Below, one piece after another: positions 47,197 through 56,430 of a stretch of 64,000 bases of DNA. The stretch covers positions 1-64,000 of the forward strand of contig NZ_AFPK01000062.1 of NCBI RefSeq assembly GCF_000220525.1, written 5' to 3'. Within the stretch, counting starts at the first letter, position 1; each line of letters opens with the position of its first letter. The translations under genes were made by a program, and so were the position numbers. Below the pieces are notes generated by a model. The model was not told where the DNA came from and searched no databases. It saw only the letters and a list, made by a program, of their open reading frames with translations. Source of the stretch: Ochrovirga pacifica. GTDB lineage: Bacteria > Bacteroidota > Bacteroidia > Flavobacteriales > Flavobacteriaceae.

Positions 47197-49884
47197 CTAT
47201 TTTTTATAGACCTTAATAACCTCTCTCTCTCCATTACCTTCTACTGTTATAATGTAAAGTCCATAAGGAAGTTCTGAAATATCTATATCCTTTACGCTAT
47301 CTCCCTCAAATTGAGTTGTTATATATTTTTTTCCTGTTATATCATATACATTCACAATATATTGATTCTTTGTCAACCCTTGAATATGTAAATTTTCACC
47401 TTCTTGATTTAAAAATGCTTTTAAACTCAATAAAGCTTCATTATTGATTACCGCACCATTTGTAGAAGTTAATGCATCCCAATTTATATTTGGCCAAGCT
47501 GCTTTGGACCAATTAATTAATCTTATAATTTTATTATTATTAATATTAAAATGTATAGCCTCTCCAATAGTCCAATACATATGATCTGCGTACAAAGGAT
47601 CTGCACTTGTTCCTCCTGTTGTAACATCTACCACACTGCTTTTGGTTTTAAAATCTAAAAATTGTGATTTGTTATTGGTTACACCATTGTCTGGTAAAGA
47701 ACTATCGTAACGTTTCCAATAATTACTTCCATCTAAATTATATAACCTGTTTTTTCCTTCGTTATACTTGTTTGTATCTGTATCTATACTCGGTGCATCT
47801 TCTACGGCATTTAAAAAACGTTCTACAAATACATTTAATACTTTGTTTCGTAACCCAGGCTCTACACTTTCTAACTTGTTAGGCCATTCTCTTGGAGCAA
47901 AACTATGGAACTGTGAACTACCAGCATCTGCTTCTTTTCCAAAAAAGTACCAAGGCCCCATTACCCTTATTCTAAAAGCTTTTTGGCTATTTGGTCCTAA
48001 ATCTGAAAACGAACCAGACTTGGTTTGATACATAGTATTTAAAACATAATAATAACGTAAAGGCTCGTCTACACCCGATGATTTACTTGCTTTTAATACA
48101 AACTCTGGACTGTAATTATAATCTACTGGCGAGTTATGATTCATTAAACCATCTCCATCATTTAAAACTGCTTGTAATTGATACCAATTTGAAGATTCAA
48201 ACTGACCAGTTTCTTTAGGCTGTCCTTCAAAATACTGCCCTTTACTATCTCCTGTTTTAGTAATAGTTCCATCCGGACTTGTTACACTTGCGTTAAAGTG
48301 TGCAGGAACTTCAAAAACTTGATATTCATCTCCAGGCCATTGCCATCTATTTCCTTCAGCTGCTGTGTTGGTAAACTTATCTGCCTTGTCTTGCAAAGCA
48401 AACTCTTGCATTACTTCAAAATACTTAACAGCCATTAACCTTGCCAAACTTGTAGCTGCAAATTCTCTCATTACATAATTTGGCTGTCCATTAACCTCCA
48501 TTAACTTACTCTCTGCCGTTCCATTTAATGATCTCCAATGATTATTGACAGGTGCTCCTTCTGCTAGAAAAAATCTAAAATGTCTATGAAACTCTCTACT
48601 TTCATCTAAAAACTGTGTAGCTAGTGTAGACGAAATTGTTCCATTTCTAAGATCTGTTTTATTTAACTCTAAAAAGTCTCTAAAATCTTCATAAGCTTGT
48701 TTAGGGTTAAATGTTTTACTCATACTATTCCAATAATCATCTTTTGTAAATGCATCCATTGGGTGAATCATCGGTAACCAGTGTTTCCAGTCTGGTAACT
48801 GAATTGCTAACGGCATGGTAGTTTGGTCTACTTTTTTAGTTGGATTAATTATTTGAGCAGCTTTTGTTTGAGTAATCGTTTCACTATTATTTGTTAATTC
48901 AAACAAATGTTCTTTCATAGCACTATCGCTCCCCAAAACAGCTCCTAAACCAGCTCCTGCTGCCCACTTATCTACAGTTCTTGTTTCTAAATTTTTACCT
49001 GGTTGATATGGTGGGTTCCAAGGTCTACCAAACCTTCCAATATTTGTACCCGGATCCATTTCATCTTTAAGAGAACGAATATAGGTTGCTATTAAATTCC
49101 CTTCATGTTGGGTTAAACCATGAAATTTAGCTCGCTGTGCAATGGAAAAATTAGAGTATGCAAATATTTCTAAATCTCTACCATCTTTGGTATGGCAAGA
49201 GGCACATTTTGCATTTATTGGTTGACTCCCTTTTATTTTTAAATCCTGTCCATACCAATGAACATTTCTAGTTGGTGGTAAATAATTATTTAACAAAACT
49301 TTATTGGCTGATCCATCCTCTGTTTTACCCTCCCAAAGATTTTTCCCTTTAGTAATTGCATTTGGATCACTAAAAACCCCAGTCCATAAGGCAGGATCAT
49401 CGTTAACAAAAGTACTGCTTGGTAATAAATTAGTTCCAGAAGAAGATGGTCTAAGATTCATTGCAATCACCCTGTAACCATTTGAAATTCCGTCAGACTC
49501 ATTAAACTTAAATTTAATGGTATTTAGCCCCACAACTAATCCGTTTGTTGGAACATCTACCAAAAGTCTAATTGTATTGTGCCCACCATGAGTCATTCCT
49601 CCCCTTTGTTTACCAGGGTATAATATATTAGTATTGCTATGTTCTAAAGAAATCCAGTCTGTAGTATTAAACTTTACAGAAGCTTTATTTTCATAGCTTA
49701 AATTGTTAACTTGAATCCATAGCCTCCCAGCTTGACTTTGCTGACTAGCATCCAAATTAAACTGAACTTCTTTTACATAACCTTCGGGTCCTAAAACCTC
49801 TATAGGCAATGTAATTGTTTGTGAAAAAGCACTATTTACCTTCAGTAAGAAAACAAACAGTAATAGAAAATGTAATTTTTTCAT
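47197..49884 (-). CDS. T9SS-secreted single-haem protein, paralogue 3
   Basis: An 895-residue member of the same family as the proteins at 18917 and 22262, and the shortest. Signal peptide LLLFVFLLKVNSAFSQ. The core is conserved: QRGGMTHGGHNTIR, haem site CASCH (227-231) followed by TKDGRDLEIFAYSNFSIAQRAKFH, RPWNPPYQPG, LPDWKHWLPMIHPMDA, TSLARLMAVKYFEV, GQPKETGQFESSNWYQLQ and RIRVMGPWYFFGKEADAG. The core is followed directly by a T9SS sorting domain (last 75), without the tails of the others, so this copy shows the minimal unit. It is transcribed alone. Only one CxxCH is seen. Function unknown. Confidence 0.88.
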   Translation of the reverse strand: MKKLHFLLLFVFLLKVNSAFSQTITLPIEVLGPEGYVKEVQFNLDASQQSQAGRLWIQVNNLSYENKASVKFNTTDWISLEHSNTNILYPGKQRGGMTHGGHNTIRLLVDVPTNGLVVGLNTIKFKFNESDGISNGYRVIAMNLRPSSSGTNLLPSSTFVNDDPALWTGVFSDPNAITKGKNLWEGKTEDGSANKVLLNNYLPPTRNVHWYGQDLKIKGSQPINAKCASCHTKDGRDLEIFAYSNFSIAQRAKFHGLTQHEGNLIATYIRSLKDEMDPGTNIGRFGRPWNPPYQPGKNLETRTVDKWAAGAGLGAVLGSDSAMKEHLFELTNNSETITQTKAAQIINPTKKVDQTTMPLAIQLPDWKHWLPMIHPMDAFTKDDYWNSMSKTFNPKQAYEDFRDFLELNKTDLRNGTISSTLATQFLDESREFHRHFRFFLAEGAPVNNHWRSLNGTAESKLMEVNGQPNYVMREFAATSLARLMAVKYFEVMQEFALQDKADKFTNTAAEGNRWQWPGDEYQVFEVPAHFNASVTSPDGTITKTGDSKGQYFEGQPKETGQFESSNWYQLQAVLNDGDGLMNHNSPVDYNYSPEFVLKASKSSGVDEPLRYYYVLNTMYQTKSGSFSDLGPNSQKAFRIRVMGPWYFFGKEADAGSSQFHSFAPREWPNKLESVEPGLRNKVLNVFVERFLNAVEDAPSIDTDTNKYNEGKNRLYNLDGSNYWKRYDSSLPDNGVTNNKSQFLDFKTKSSVVDVTTGGTSADPLYADHMYWTIGEAIHFNINNNKIIRLINWSKAAWPNINWDALTSTNGAVINNEALLSLKAFLNQEGENLHIQGLTKNQYIVNVYDITGKKYITTQFEGDSVKDIDISELPYGLYIITVEGNGEREVIKVYKK

Positions 49885-50223
49885 AATAGGTTAATATTTG
49901 ATTAGTTAATTTTAGTTACAGCACATTTAAGATTATTAATAAAAACACCCAAAAAATACTGTATCATCAAATAAACGAACACTATATTAACACATGATTA
50001 AAAAACAATTAACTCCAATAGGAAAATCATTTTTAACTATTTAAAAACTAAACTTAGCCTTAGTAAAGACTAGGGTTTATTTTTAAAAAAATAATAGAAC
50101 TAAACCTCTAGTTACGAGCTATTTTTATTTCTAAGGTCTTGAAAAAAGTTATTTTAATAAAAAAAGAGAAAAAACATTTCTGTTAATTCTCTTTAAACAT
50201 ATTTAAATTGATTGTACAACAAC
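49885..50223. other. Intergenic region downstream of the esterase gene
   Basis: 339 bp without a gene. It holds the terminator at 50163-50194 and the start region of the haem gene. I see no clean promoter. Confidence 0.6.
50163..50194 (-). terminator. Intrinsic terminator after the esterase gene
   Basis: Arms AAAGAGAA and TTCTCTTT separated by 16 bases, followed by T-rich sequence in the minus direction. It lies 30 bp after the stop at 50224. Confidence 0.75.
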
Positions 50224-51390
50224 TTAAACTTTTCTATAATTAAATCTTCTTCCTTTTATACGAGACTGTTGTAAAATTTGCTCATAAATTACTTTATTAT
50301 TTTTCCTCATATAAAAAACTCTTACTCCCTTTTTTCCCTTTAACAACAAACATCCCTCTTTTTTAGTATAGGTAAAAGTTTGTTTTTGTTTCCCTTGCTT
50401 GTTAACATAAGAACAAGTGTTATCTTCTTTAAATGTAAAAGTTCCTCTTTTATCTTTCCATGATCCTACTATCATTTCTAAAGGAAAATTCTCATGTGGA
50501 TAATTCTTTTTAAGAGCATTGAACAGCTGTTTTTCAATCGCTTTAAAATCAATACCCTTAAGATGAAACTCATTTGTAAAATGATGAGCAATTTCTATTA
50601 CACTATTCTTAAAGACCTCGGGGTAATTGGGGTTTAAGCAGGTGTGATTGATACTATCGTAATAAACAACTTTACTTTTTCCTCCTGAGTTCTTTATCTT
50701 ATCTGCAAATTTTTTGCTTTGAGAATAATGACACAGCCAATCTTGTTTTCCTTGTAACAATAAAGTTGCTGGTGGATTTTTCCTTAGATTATAATAAGCG
50801 GATGCTTCTTTTCTAGATACAAGATCTGATAACCCATAATCCGCTCTTGATTTTGCATCAGGAAAATGAGATAACGTTTCATCTAAATCTACCACATTAT
50901 ACATTCCTTCATTTCCTATATAAAGCTTACAATTTTTGTACTTCTGTGCCATTACAGAAGATAAGGTAGAACCTGCTGAAGAACCTCCAAAACCAATTCT
51001 AGTTGTATCTGCATCAAAGGATTCAGCTCTGTCTAAAAACCATTTTACCGAAGTCTCTAAATCTGAAATTGCTTTTTTAAAAGTTCCATCATTCCCTTTG
51101 CACCTATACGCTAGACCAACATAGATAATCCCCAACCTGTCACATAAGTAATTTGCATCCCCTGAAATGGTTGCAGGAGGAACCTCTGTTTTAGTTCCTC
51201 CATTCCAACCACCACCATGTATATAAAAATGGATTGGATGTTTATCAGATGTGTTTTCAGGCAAATATATCTTTATAGGTATCTTATATCCATCTACCTC
51301 TAAAGCAATAGCTTCTACAATTTTGAATGCATAGGTATTTAAACTCAAACAGAATAATAGTAAAACAAAAGTATACTTACCACTATACAT
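50224..51390 (-). CDS. Exported alpha/beta-hydrolase, acetylesterase-like, with C-terminal beta domain
   Basis: A 388-residue serine hydrolase with a signal peptide (FVLLLFCLSLNTYAF). The oxyanion loop is FYIHGGGWNGG (about 55-65), the nucleophile S138 is in FGGSSAGS, Asp is in LLQGKQDWLCHYS and His in YDSINHTCLNP. This is the BD-FAE/acetyl-esterase pattern, so it probably removes acetyl or other esters from the polysaccharide. Residues about 290-388 form a small lipocalin-like beta domain (GTFTFKEDNTCSYVNKQGK), an addition to the family core. It overlaps nothing and lies 4 bp after the gene for the small exported protein. Confidence 0.82.
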   Translation of the reverse strand: MYSGKYTFVLLLFCLSLNTYAFKIVEAIALEVDGYKIPIKIYLPENTSDKHPIHFYIHGGGWNGGTKTEVPPATISGDANYLCDRLGIIYVGLAYRCKGNDGTFKKAISDLETSVKWFLDRAESFDADTTRIGFGGSSAGSTLSSVMAQKYKNCKLYIGNEGMYNVVDLDETLSHFPDAKSRADYGLSDLVSRKEASAYYNLRKNPPATLLLQGKQDWLCHYSQSKKFADKIKNSGGKSKVVYYDSINHTCLNPNYPEVFKNSVIEIAHHFTNEFHLKGIDFKAIEKQLFNALKKNYPHENFPLEMIVGSWKDKRGTFTFKEDNTCSYVNKQGKQKQTFTYTKKEGCLLLKGKKGVRVFYMRKNNKVIYEQILQQSRIKGRRFNYRKV

Positions 51391-51393
51391 AAC

Positions 51394-51732
51394 TTATTTT
51401 TTTGATTTTGTATACTCATTCCACTTTTTTCGTTGTTCTGGTGTAGAGAACTCAACAATAAACTTATTGTAACTTTTTTGAATTACTTTAATCTCTGTTT
51501 TAAATTCCTCTGAACCTGCTCCATATTTGTCATGAAGTTTTTGAATGTTCATAAAATGTTCATTCTGTTTTTTAGTTAAGGCTTTTACCTGCTCTTTATT
51601 TAAGTCCATATGTTCTGTTCTTTCTGCAATAATTGCTTTAGCTCTTTTTACAAAATGAGGTTTTAACTCCTGAGCATTTGCACTTAAAATTCCGCACAAC
51701 AAAACTGTTAATGTGATGATAATTTTTTTCAT
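51394..51732 (-). CDS. Small exported helical protein, Spy/LTXXQ-like
   Basis: A 112-residue protein with a signal peptide (IIITLTVLLCGILSANAQ). The mature part is helical and charged, with HMDLNKEQVKALTKKQNEHF and FSTPEQRKKWNEYT, reminiscent of periplasmic Spy/CpxP-type proteins that hold unfolded proteins. No motif makes this certain. It is the first gene of the two-gene unit with the esterase, 3 bp upstream of it. Confidence 0.65.
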   Translation of the reverse strand: MKKIIITLTVLLCGILSANAQELKPHFVKRAKAIIAERTEHMDLNKEQVKALTKKQNEHFMNIQKLHDKYGAGSEEFKTEIKVIQKSYNKFIVEFSTPEQRKKWNEYTKSKK

Positions 51733-51897
51733 TATTTAATTAAAATTTTAGTTAATAGTAACTACAAACTAAAGACCTCTACGTTAATAAAATCTAAATT
51801 TTTAATTAACAACTTCTAAAAACATATGAATTACACAAGTATTCCCCTATTTCACAAACTAATTATCAATTAATTTGTCAAAAAAAATAAAAGATTG

Positions 51898-52201
51898 CTA
51901 ATTCTTAGAAACTTTATTTACCCAAGACGTTAATTGCTTTTTTAAACTTTTAGATAATTTAGGCTGCTCTTTTTTTAAATTTATTCTCCCCCCATTCTCA
52001 GCCAATTTATCTATAATGAGGTGTTTTGGCATAAGGGTGCCCTGTAACATGCAAATCACCAACTCCTAAATCATCTGCCAATATTAAAATTACATTGGGT
52101 TGTTGTTCGTTCTGACTATGCGATTTCTGAAAAGAAAGTGAATAAATCAAAGCATATTCGATTGCTCTTAGATAGCTTGTTTTGTTCATAAATAATATCA
52201 T
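51898..52201 (-). pseudogene. Sulfatase remnant
   Basis: The ATG at 52201 opens a frame that reads PNVILILADDLGVGDLH then YAKTPH, the N-terminus of an S1 sulfatase. A one-base insertion (an extra T) breaks it after 64 residues. In the next frame it continues IDKLAENGG, then jumps to LKKQLTSWVNKVSKN and stops at 51898-51900, which looks like a sulfatase C-terminus. The whole catalytic centre, including the formylglycine Cys, is missing, so an internal deletion joined the two ends. It is 21 bp after the beta-helix gene. Confidence 0.8.
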
Positions 52202-52222
52202 TTTATAATGGATTTGGAAGTT

Positions 52223-54139
52223 TTACCAAACTTTTATTTTTTGTATTCCTTTTTTTAAGTGTTGAAAAGGCCCTGCATACACATGCTTTTTGCTGATTTT
52301 ATTTCCTAGATAATCTTGATCAATCACCAAATTGCTGCCATCTTTGTTTTCAAAACGTTGTTGAGTAACGGATGCTTTTCCAAGCTTTTTGGAATTGACG
52401 ATTTTATTATTATCAAGTTTTTTTGGAGAAATGTTAAACGTTAAATAGACACCTTCTTTTTCTTCTGTTAACTTGTATTGTGGATTTTCGTCTAAAACAA
52501 TTGCTTTTTCTTTATCTTGAGGAAGTGCTTTGTTAAAATATACATTCCCTTCAGTTGTGGCAAGTTGAGGTCTGAAGTTGTAACATTGCAAGCCATAACT
52601 AAAATAAAAGGTTTTCTTTTTCTTAGGTTTTTCTATAGTTTCTAGTACGTCTTTTGCATTTCCATTACCTACAAAAATATTGTTCATAAATCTATCGTCT
52701 CCAATAGTTATTTTATGATCGTCTACTTTAATGGTAGAGTGAGGTTTAAAATAAGGGGTTTCTCTATAATCAATCCAATTCCCCCATTTGTTTACAAATA
52801 AATTGTGTACAAATGCTCCTCCTTGTGATAAGTGTCTGCTTTTTGGAGATAAGCAAATATTATTGTCTACTAAATAAGGACCATGGTTTACCTCAAAGTA
52901 CAAATCCATCCCATTTTTGTAGAATAGGTTTGCACTAACTCTTGTTCCTTGTGTCATCCAATCCAACCACAAGGCCAAACTCGTGTGATGAATCCTGTTT
53001 CCTTTGATAAGCATATCTACGGGGGCATGGAATTTAATTCCAGCCATTTCTGCTCCAGCAAATCTTCTTTGCGTGTGTATGTGATGTATATGGTTGCCAA
53101 TAATAGTGCTAAAAGAGGCTCCCATACTACCTACTATACCTACTTGTTCGCAATAAGCAATTTCGTTATTTCTTACAATATGAGAACCAATATGTTTTTC
53201 ATTCCATTTCATCTCATTGCGTGCTCTTTCAATAGAAGCAATATAGTAAGACTTCATACCTGGAGTTTTTCTTTTTACTTTATTATAAGCTTTTCTAGAG
53301 TTGTCGTATTTGTCTCCATATTTACCCAAAGAAACCCCTGCGTTTATAGAGTGAGTAATAGTATTGTTTTCAATAATCCATCCTTTGCTCCAGTGTGTAC
53401 CAATTAATCCCATTTGTTCTGCAGTAGGAGGAGCCCATTTTGGAGCAGCATGCATCAAATGGAAGCCGCTTATGGTAATGTAATTGGTAAAAGGTTTTCT
53501 AGGGTAGAATACTGTTTGTCTTACATTAATTTCTGTTAGGGTTTGGTTAGGGTTTTTGGTTCCAAATTGAGCCCAAATAGTAGTAGTTGTATCATTTACA
53601 GAAGCAAACCAACTAGTATATTCCTTATTGGTTTTGCTTTTGGGTAAATAAACATCTTCTTTTTTTTCTGCCTCTATCATCCATATCCCTTCAGAGTAAA
53701 CGGTTCCTGTATGATGCTTTCTTTTTTTACCATCAAACCAATCCCCAATAACTTCATCTGCATAAGGATTAAATTTACCAAAGAATGTATTTGGAACCTC
53801 AGCCTTCCAAACTCCTTTTTCTAAAGGTTGCCAGTTGTTAATAATTTCTGAACCTTTAATGTACACCTTTTCGTTTAAGGCCGCTTGATACGTAATTCTG
53901 TTTGTATTTGAGGTCCCTCCATGTATAGGGTTAACTTCTTCTCTGTATGTTCCTCCATGTACGATAACAAGATCTCCTGCTTTGGCAATAGTAGCTGCTT
54001 TTTGAATGGTAAGAAAAGGAGTACTTAAGCTTCCGTTGTTACTATCTTTTCCTTTTTTTGATACGTGATATTCGGTAGCAAAAATATTAAGCGTAGTTAA
54101 TGTAAGAGCTACTAAAAAAAAGTTGCGAAAATATTTCAT
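52223..54139 (-). CDS. Secreted right-handed parallel beta-helix protein (possible GH141-like or lyase)
   Basis: A 638-residue exported protein (signal peptide FFLVALTLTTLNIFAT). The opening YHVSKKGKDSNNGSLSTPFLTIQKAA and GDLVIVHGGTYRE is the DUF1565/beta-helix start seen in PUL enzymes. Further turns follow: GTHWSKGWIIENNTITHSINAGVSLG, GSHIVRNNEIAYCEQVGIVGSMG and KGNRIHHTSLALWLDWM. Such helices include polysaccharide lyases, GH141 and others; a catalytic pair cannot be fixed from sequence alone. It is flanked by a decayed copy of itself (54158-54842) and a decayed sulfatase (51898-52201). Confidence 0.75.
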   Translation of the reverse strand: MKYFRNFFLVALTLTTLNIFATEYHVSKKGKDSNNGSLSTPFLTIQKAATIAKAGDLVIVHGGTYREEVNPIHGGTSNTNRITYQAALNEKVYIKGSEIINNWQPLEKGVWKAEVPNTFFGKFNPYADEVIGDWFDGKKRKHHTGTVYSEGIWMIEAEKKEDVYLPKSKTNKEYTSWFASVNDTTTTIWAQFGTKNPNQTLTEINVRQTVFYPRKPFTNYITISGFHLMHAAPKWAPPTAEQMGLIGTHWSKGWIIENNTITHSINAGVSLGKYGDKYDNSRKAYNKVKRKTPGMKSYYIASIERARNEMKWNEKHIGSHIVRNNEIAYCEQVGIVGSMGASFSTIIGNHIHHIHTQRRFAGAEMAGIKFHAPVDMLIKGNRIHHTSLALWLDWMTQGTRVSANLFYKNGMDLYFEVNHGPYLVDNNICLSPKSRHLSQGGAFVHNLFVNKWGNWIDYRETPYFKPHSTIKVDDHKITIGDDRFMNNIFVGNGNAKDVLETIEKPKKKKTFYFSYGLQCYNFRPQLATTEGNVYFNKALPQDKEKAIVLDENPQYKLTEEKEGVYLTFNISPKKLDNNKIVNSKKLGKASVTQQRFENKDGSNLVIDQDYLGNKISKKHVYAGPFQHLKKGIQKIKVW

Positions 54140-54157
54140 AATATTATTTAAAAATTA

Positions 54158-54842
54158 GTGTATTTGTACCTGTTTATAAAAGTTCATAAGAGCCTACTTT
54201 GGGCTTTTGATGATTTCTTTGCGTTCCAAAACAGTCTTTGTTTAGTTCATAAAAATCACGGTTGTTTTTTCGTTGACTTCTGCATACCATCCATAGGTAG
54301 ATGCTTTTTTGTCAAAAGCGAGTTTGTGTTCTTTAGCGTTGATGACTGCTTGCAAACTATTTTGTTCAAACAAAGATTTTCTATTGATGTAGATTTCCCT
54401 TGTATGATGTTTTATTTTATTTGGGTTAAACCACTCTCCAGCAACCAAATCAGTATAAGGGACTGTATCTACCAAATATGCTATTGTTAGCATTAGTTTT
54501 CCATACAGTTCCTTCTACTTTTTTTTCTTTTTTTGATGACTTCTGAACCTTTTATAATTACATTTTCGTTTTGTGCTGCTCTGTAAACAATTAGTGAAAG
54601 ATGATTTAATCCACCTCTTTTAAGAGTAATTTGTTCTATATAGATTCCAGAATGTACAGTATAATAACATCGCCAGCTTTGGCAATATTTGCAGCTTTTT
54701 GAATGATAAGAAAGGGTTGCTCTAATGTACCTTTTATTTTTTATTCTTTATTTTTGTTATATCCTTTTTTTGATACTTGGTATTCTTTTGCGTAAAGAAA
54801 AGTTATATGAAACAGAAATAGTAAAAAAATATTTTTCCCATT
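54158..54842 (-). pseudogene. Decayed copy of the beta-helix gene
   Basis: Translated by eye, the minus strand near 54842 reads YAKEYQVSKKGYNKNKE, then a stop, then GTLEQPFLIIQKAANIAKAGDVIIL, another frame change, and RAAQNENVIIKGSEVI. The 83-codon frame at 54242-54493 then reads TDLVAGEWFNPNKIKHHTREIYINRKS. All match the first 200 residues of the intact protein at 52223 in order (VSKKGKDSN, TPFLTIQKAATIAKAGD, KGSEII, DWFDGKKRKHHTG). The rest of the gene is absent. At least three lesions are present, so it is a clear dead partial duplicate. Confidence 0.85.
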
Positions 54843-54863
54843 TTTAGACTTAATTATCAAAAC

Positions 54864-56402
54864 TTATAAATTCATTTGTGGTTTTCCTCCTTTTTTACTC
54901 TCCCAATGATACGAAGTTCCTTCAAAAATTAATTTTAAAGATCTTTTTGGAGTAGCCGATTTTCTAAAATGCTTAGGAACTGCTTGTTTCATTTTATTTA
55001 TGATTGGCCTGTATTCTTCTTTACTTGCTAAATTGTACCACTCATTAGGGTCTTCTTTTATATTATAAAACTCTTCACCTCCATCTTTTTTATAATATAT
55101 GTATCTATAATTCTGATTAACGACTGAATAATTTCCTCTTTCATGTGACGGTATAAATAAATCCCTATCTTTTTTGGTTGAAGAAAGCATTAAAGGAACT
55201 AAAGACTCTCCATCTAATTTATGCTGCTTTGGTAAGTTACATAAGTCAACAAATGTGGGATAGATATCTATTAACCCTACTGTATTTTTCACTTTTTTAT
55301 TTTTTGGTATGGACGGACCCGAAACAATGAATGGTACGCGAGAAGTTTCACTCCATAAGGTATGCTTTCCCCAATTTCCTTTCTCCCCTAAATGATACCC
55401 TTGATCACTCCACAACATAACAATCGTGTTATTTTTGTATCTACTTTGTTCCAAAGCATCCAAAACCTCTCCTAACAACTCATCTGCATAAGACACTGCC
55501 GCAAGATATGCTCTAACAGCTTCTTTTACCGCTCCAATGTCTTCTAAGGTTTTTTGAATTTTACTTCTGTTTGTCATTCGTCTTTTTACACCCTGTGGTA
55601 AATCCTCTAAATCATTTTTCCCTAAATCTGGAACCACAATTTTATCTAAATCATACATGTCAAAAAACTTTTTGGGAGCGTAATTAGGGAAGTGAGGAGT
55701 GTATAAACCTAGTGCCATAAAAAAGGGATCTTTATGTTTCTTTTGTAACATTTTACAAATCCACTTTGTACGCTTAACTCCCATCATTTTATCTACGTCT
55801 TTCCCTTCTATAGGTCCCCATTCTAAAAATTTCCCTCCTGTTATTTTTTTGTTTGTCTTTCTATAATACGGACTGTATGGGTAAGGCTTAGGAAGAGGTA
55901 GATCGTCTCCATGATATCCTGTTTCATAACCTACATCTACTATTTCATTATTACGTGCATAGTATTTATCCCATCCTTTCATATCAATAAAACCTGCTCT
56001 ATGGTGAAATAATTTACCCGCTCCAAACGTTTTATATCCTCCTTTTTGAAAAGCTTGATTCATAGATACTAAATCTGGATAATCATAAAAATAAACTTCA
56101 TCTCTATAACAGCCTGTTGTAGTTGCCTGTAAACCTGTCCATATTGCCGTTCTAGAAGGAGCGCAATATGGTGCTGGTGAGTGTGCGTTTGTAAAAAGCA
56201 CCCCTTTTTTAGCCAACCTGTCCATATTTGGAGTTTTAGCTTGGTTATAGCCTAGTGGATTTATGAAATCATTCATATCATCCACCGCAAAAAATATTAC
56301 ATTAGGTTTGCTTTTATTTGTTTTTTCACTTTTAGGCTTAACTGTTGCTTGACTTTGTAAAGTCAAAACCAAACTTATCATTAGTAATTTATACTTCCTC
56401 AT
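54864..56402 (-). CDS. S1-family sulfatase, iduronate-2-sulfatase-like (CAPSR)
   Basis: A 512-residue exported sulfatase (signal peptide LMISLVLTLQSQAT). Metal motif FFAVDDMNDFINPLG, formylglycine site C80 in CAPSRTAIWTG, and second metal site LWSDQGYHLGEKGNWGKHTLWSE, the arrangement of iduronate-2-sulfatase-like enzymes. It lies 28 bp after the TSP3 lipoprotein gene and is the last gene of that unit. Substrate position not readable. Confidence 0.92.
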   Translation of the reverse strand: MRKYKLLMISLVLTLQSQATVKPKSEKTNKSKPNVIFFAVDDMNDFINPLGYNQAKTPNMDRLAKKGVLFTNAHSPAPYCAPSRTAIWTGLQATTTGCYRDEVYFYDYPDLVSMNQAFQKGGYKTFGAGKLFHHRAGFIDMKGWDKYYARNNEIVDVGYETGYHGDDLPLPKPYPYSPYYRKTNKKITGGKFLEWGPIEGKDVDKMMGVKRTKWICKMLQKKHKDPFFMALGLYTPHFPNYAPKKFFDMYDLDKIVVPDLGKNDLEDLPQGVKRRMTNRSKIQKTLEDIGAVKEAVRAYLAAVSYADELLGEVLDALEQSRYKNNTIVMLWSDQGYHLGEKGNWGKHTLWSETSRVPFIVSGPSIPKNKKVKNTVGLIDIYPTFVDLCNLPKQHKLDGESLVPLMLSSTKKDRDLFIPSHERGNYSVVNQNYRYIYYKKDGGEEFYNIKEDPNEWYNLASKEEYRPIINKMKQAVPKHFRKSATPKRSLKLIFEGTSYHWESKKGGKPQMNL

Positions 56403-56430
56403 TGTTATTATTTTTAAATTATTTTATTTT

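Noticed and set aside
52949-53407. 152-codon plus-strand ORF
   Set aside because: It is antisense to the beta-helix gene and has no domain or signal sequence; all neighbours are on the minus strand.
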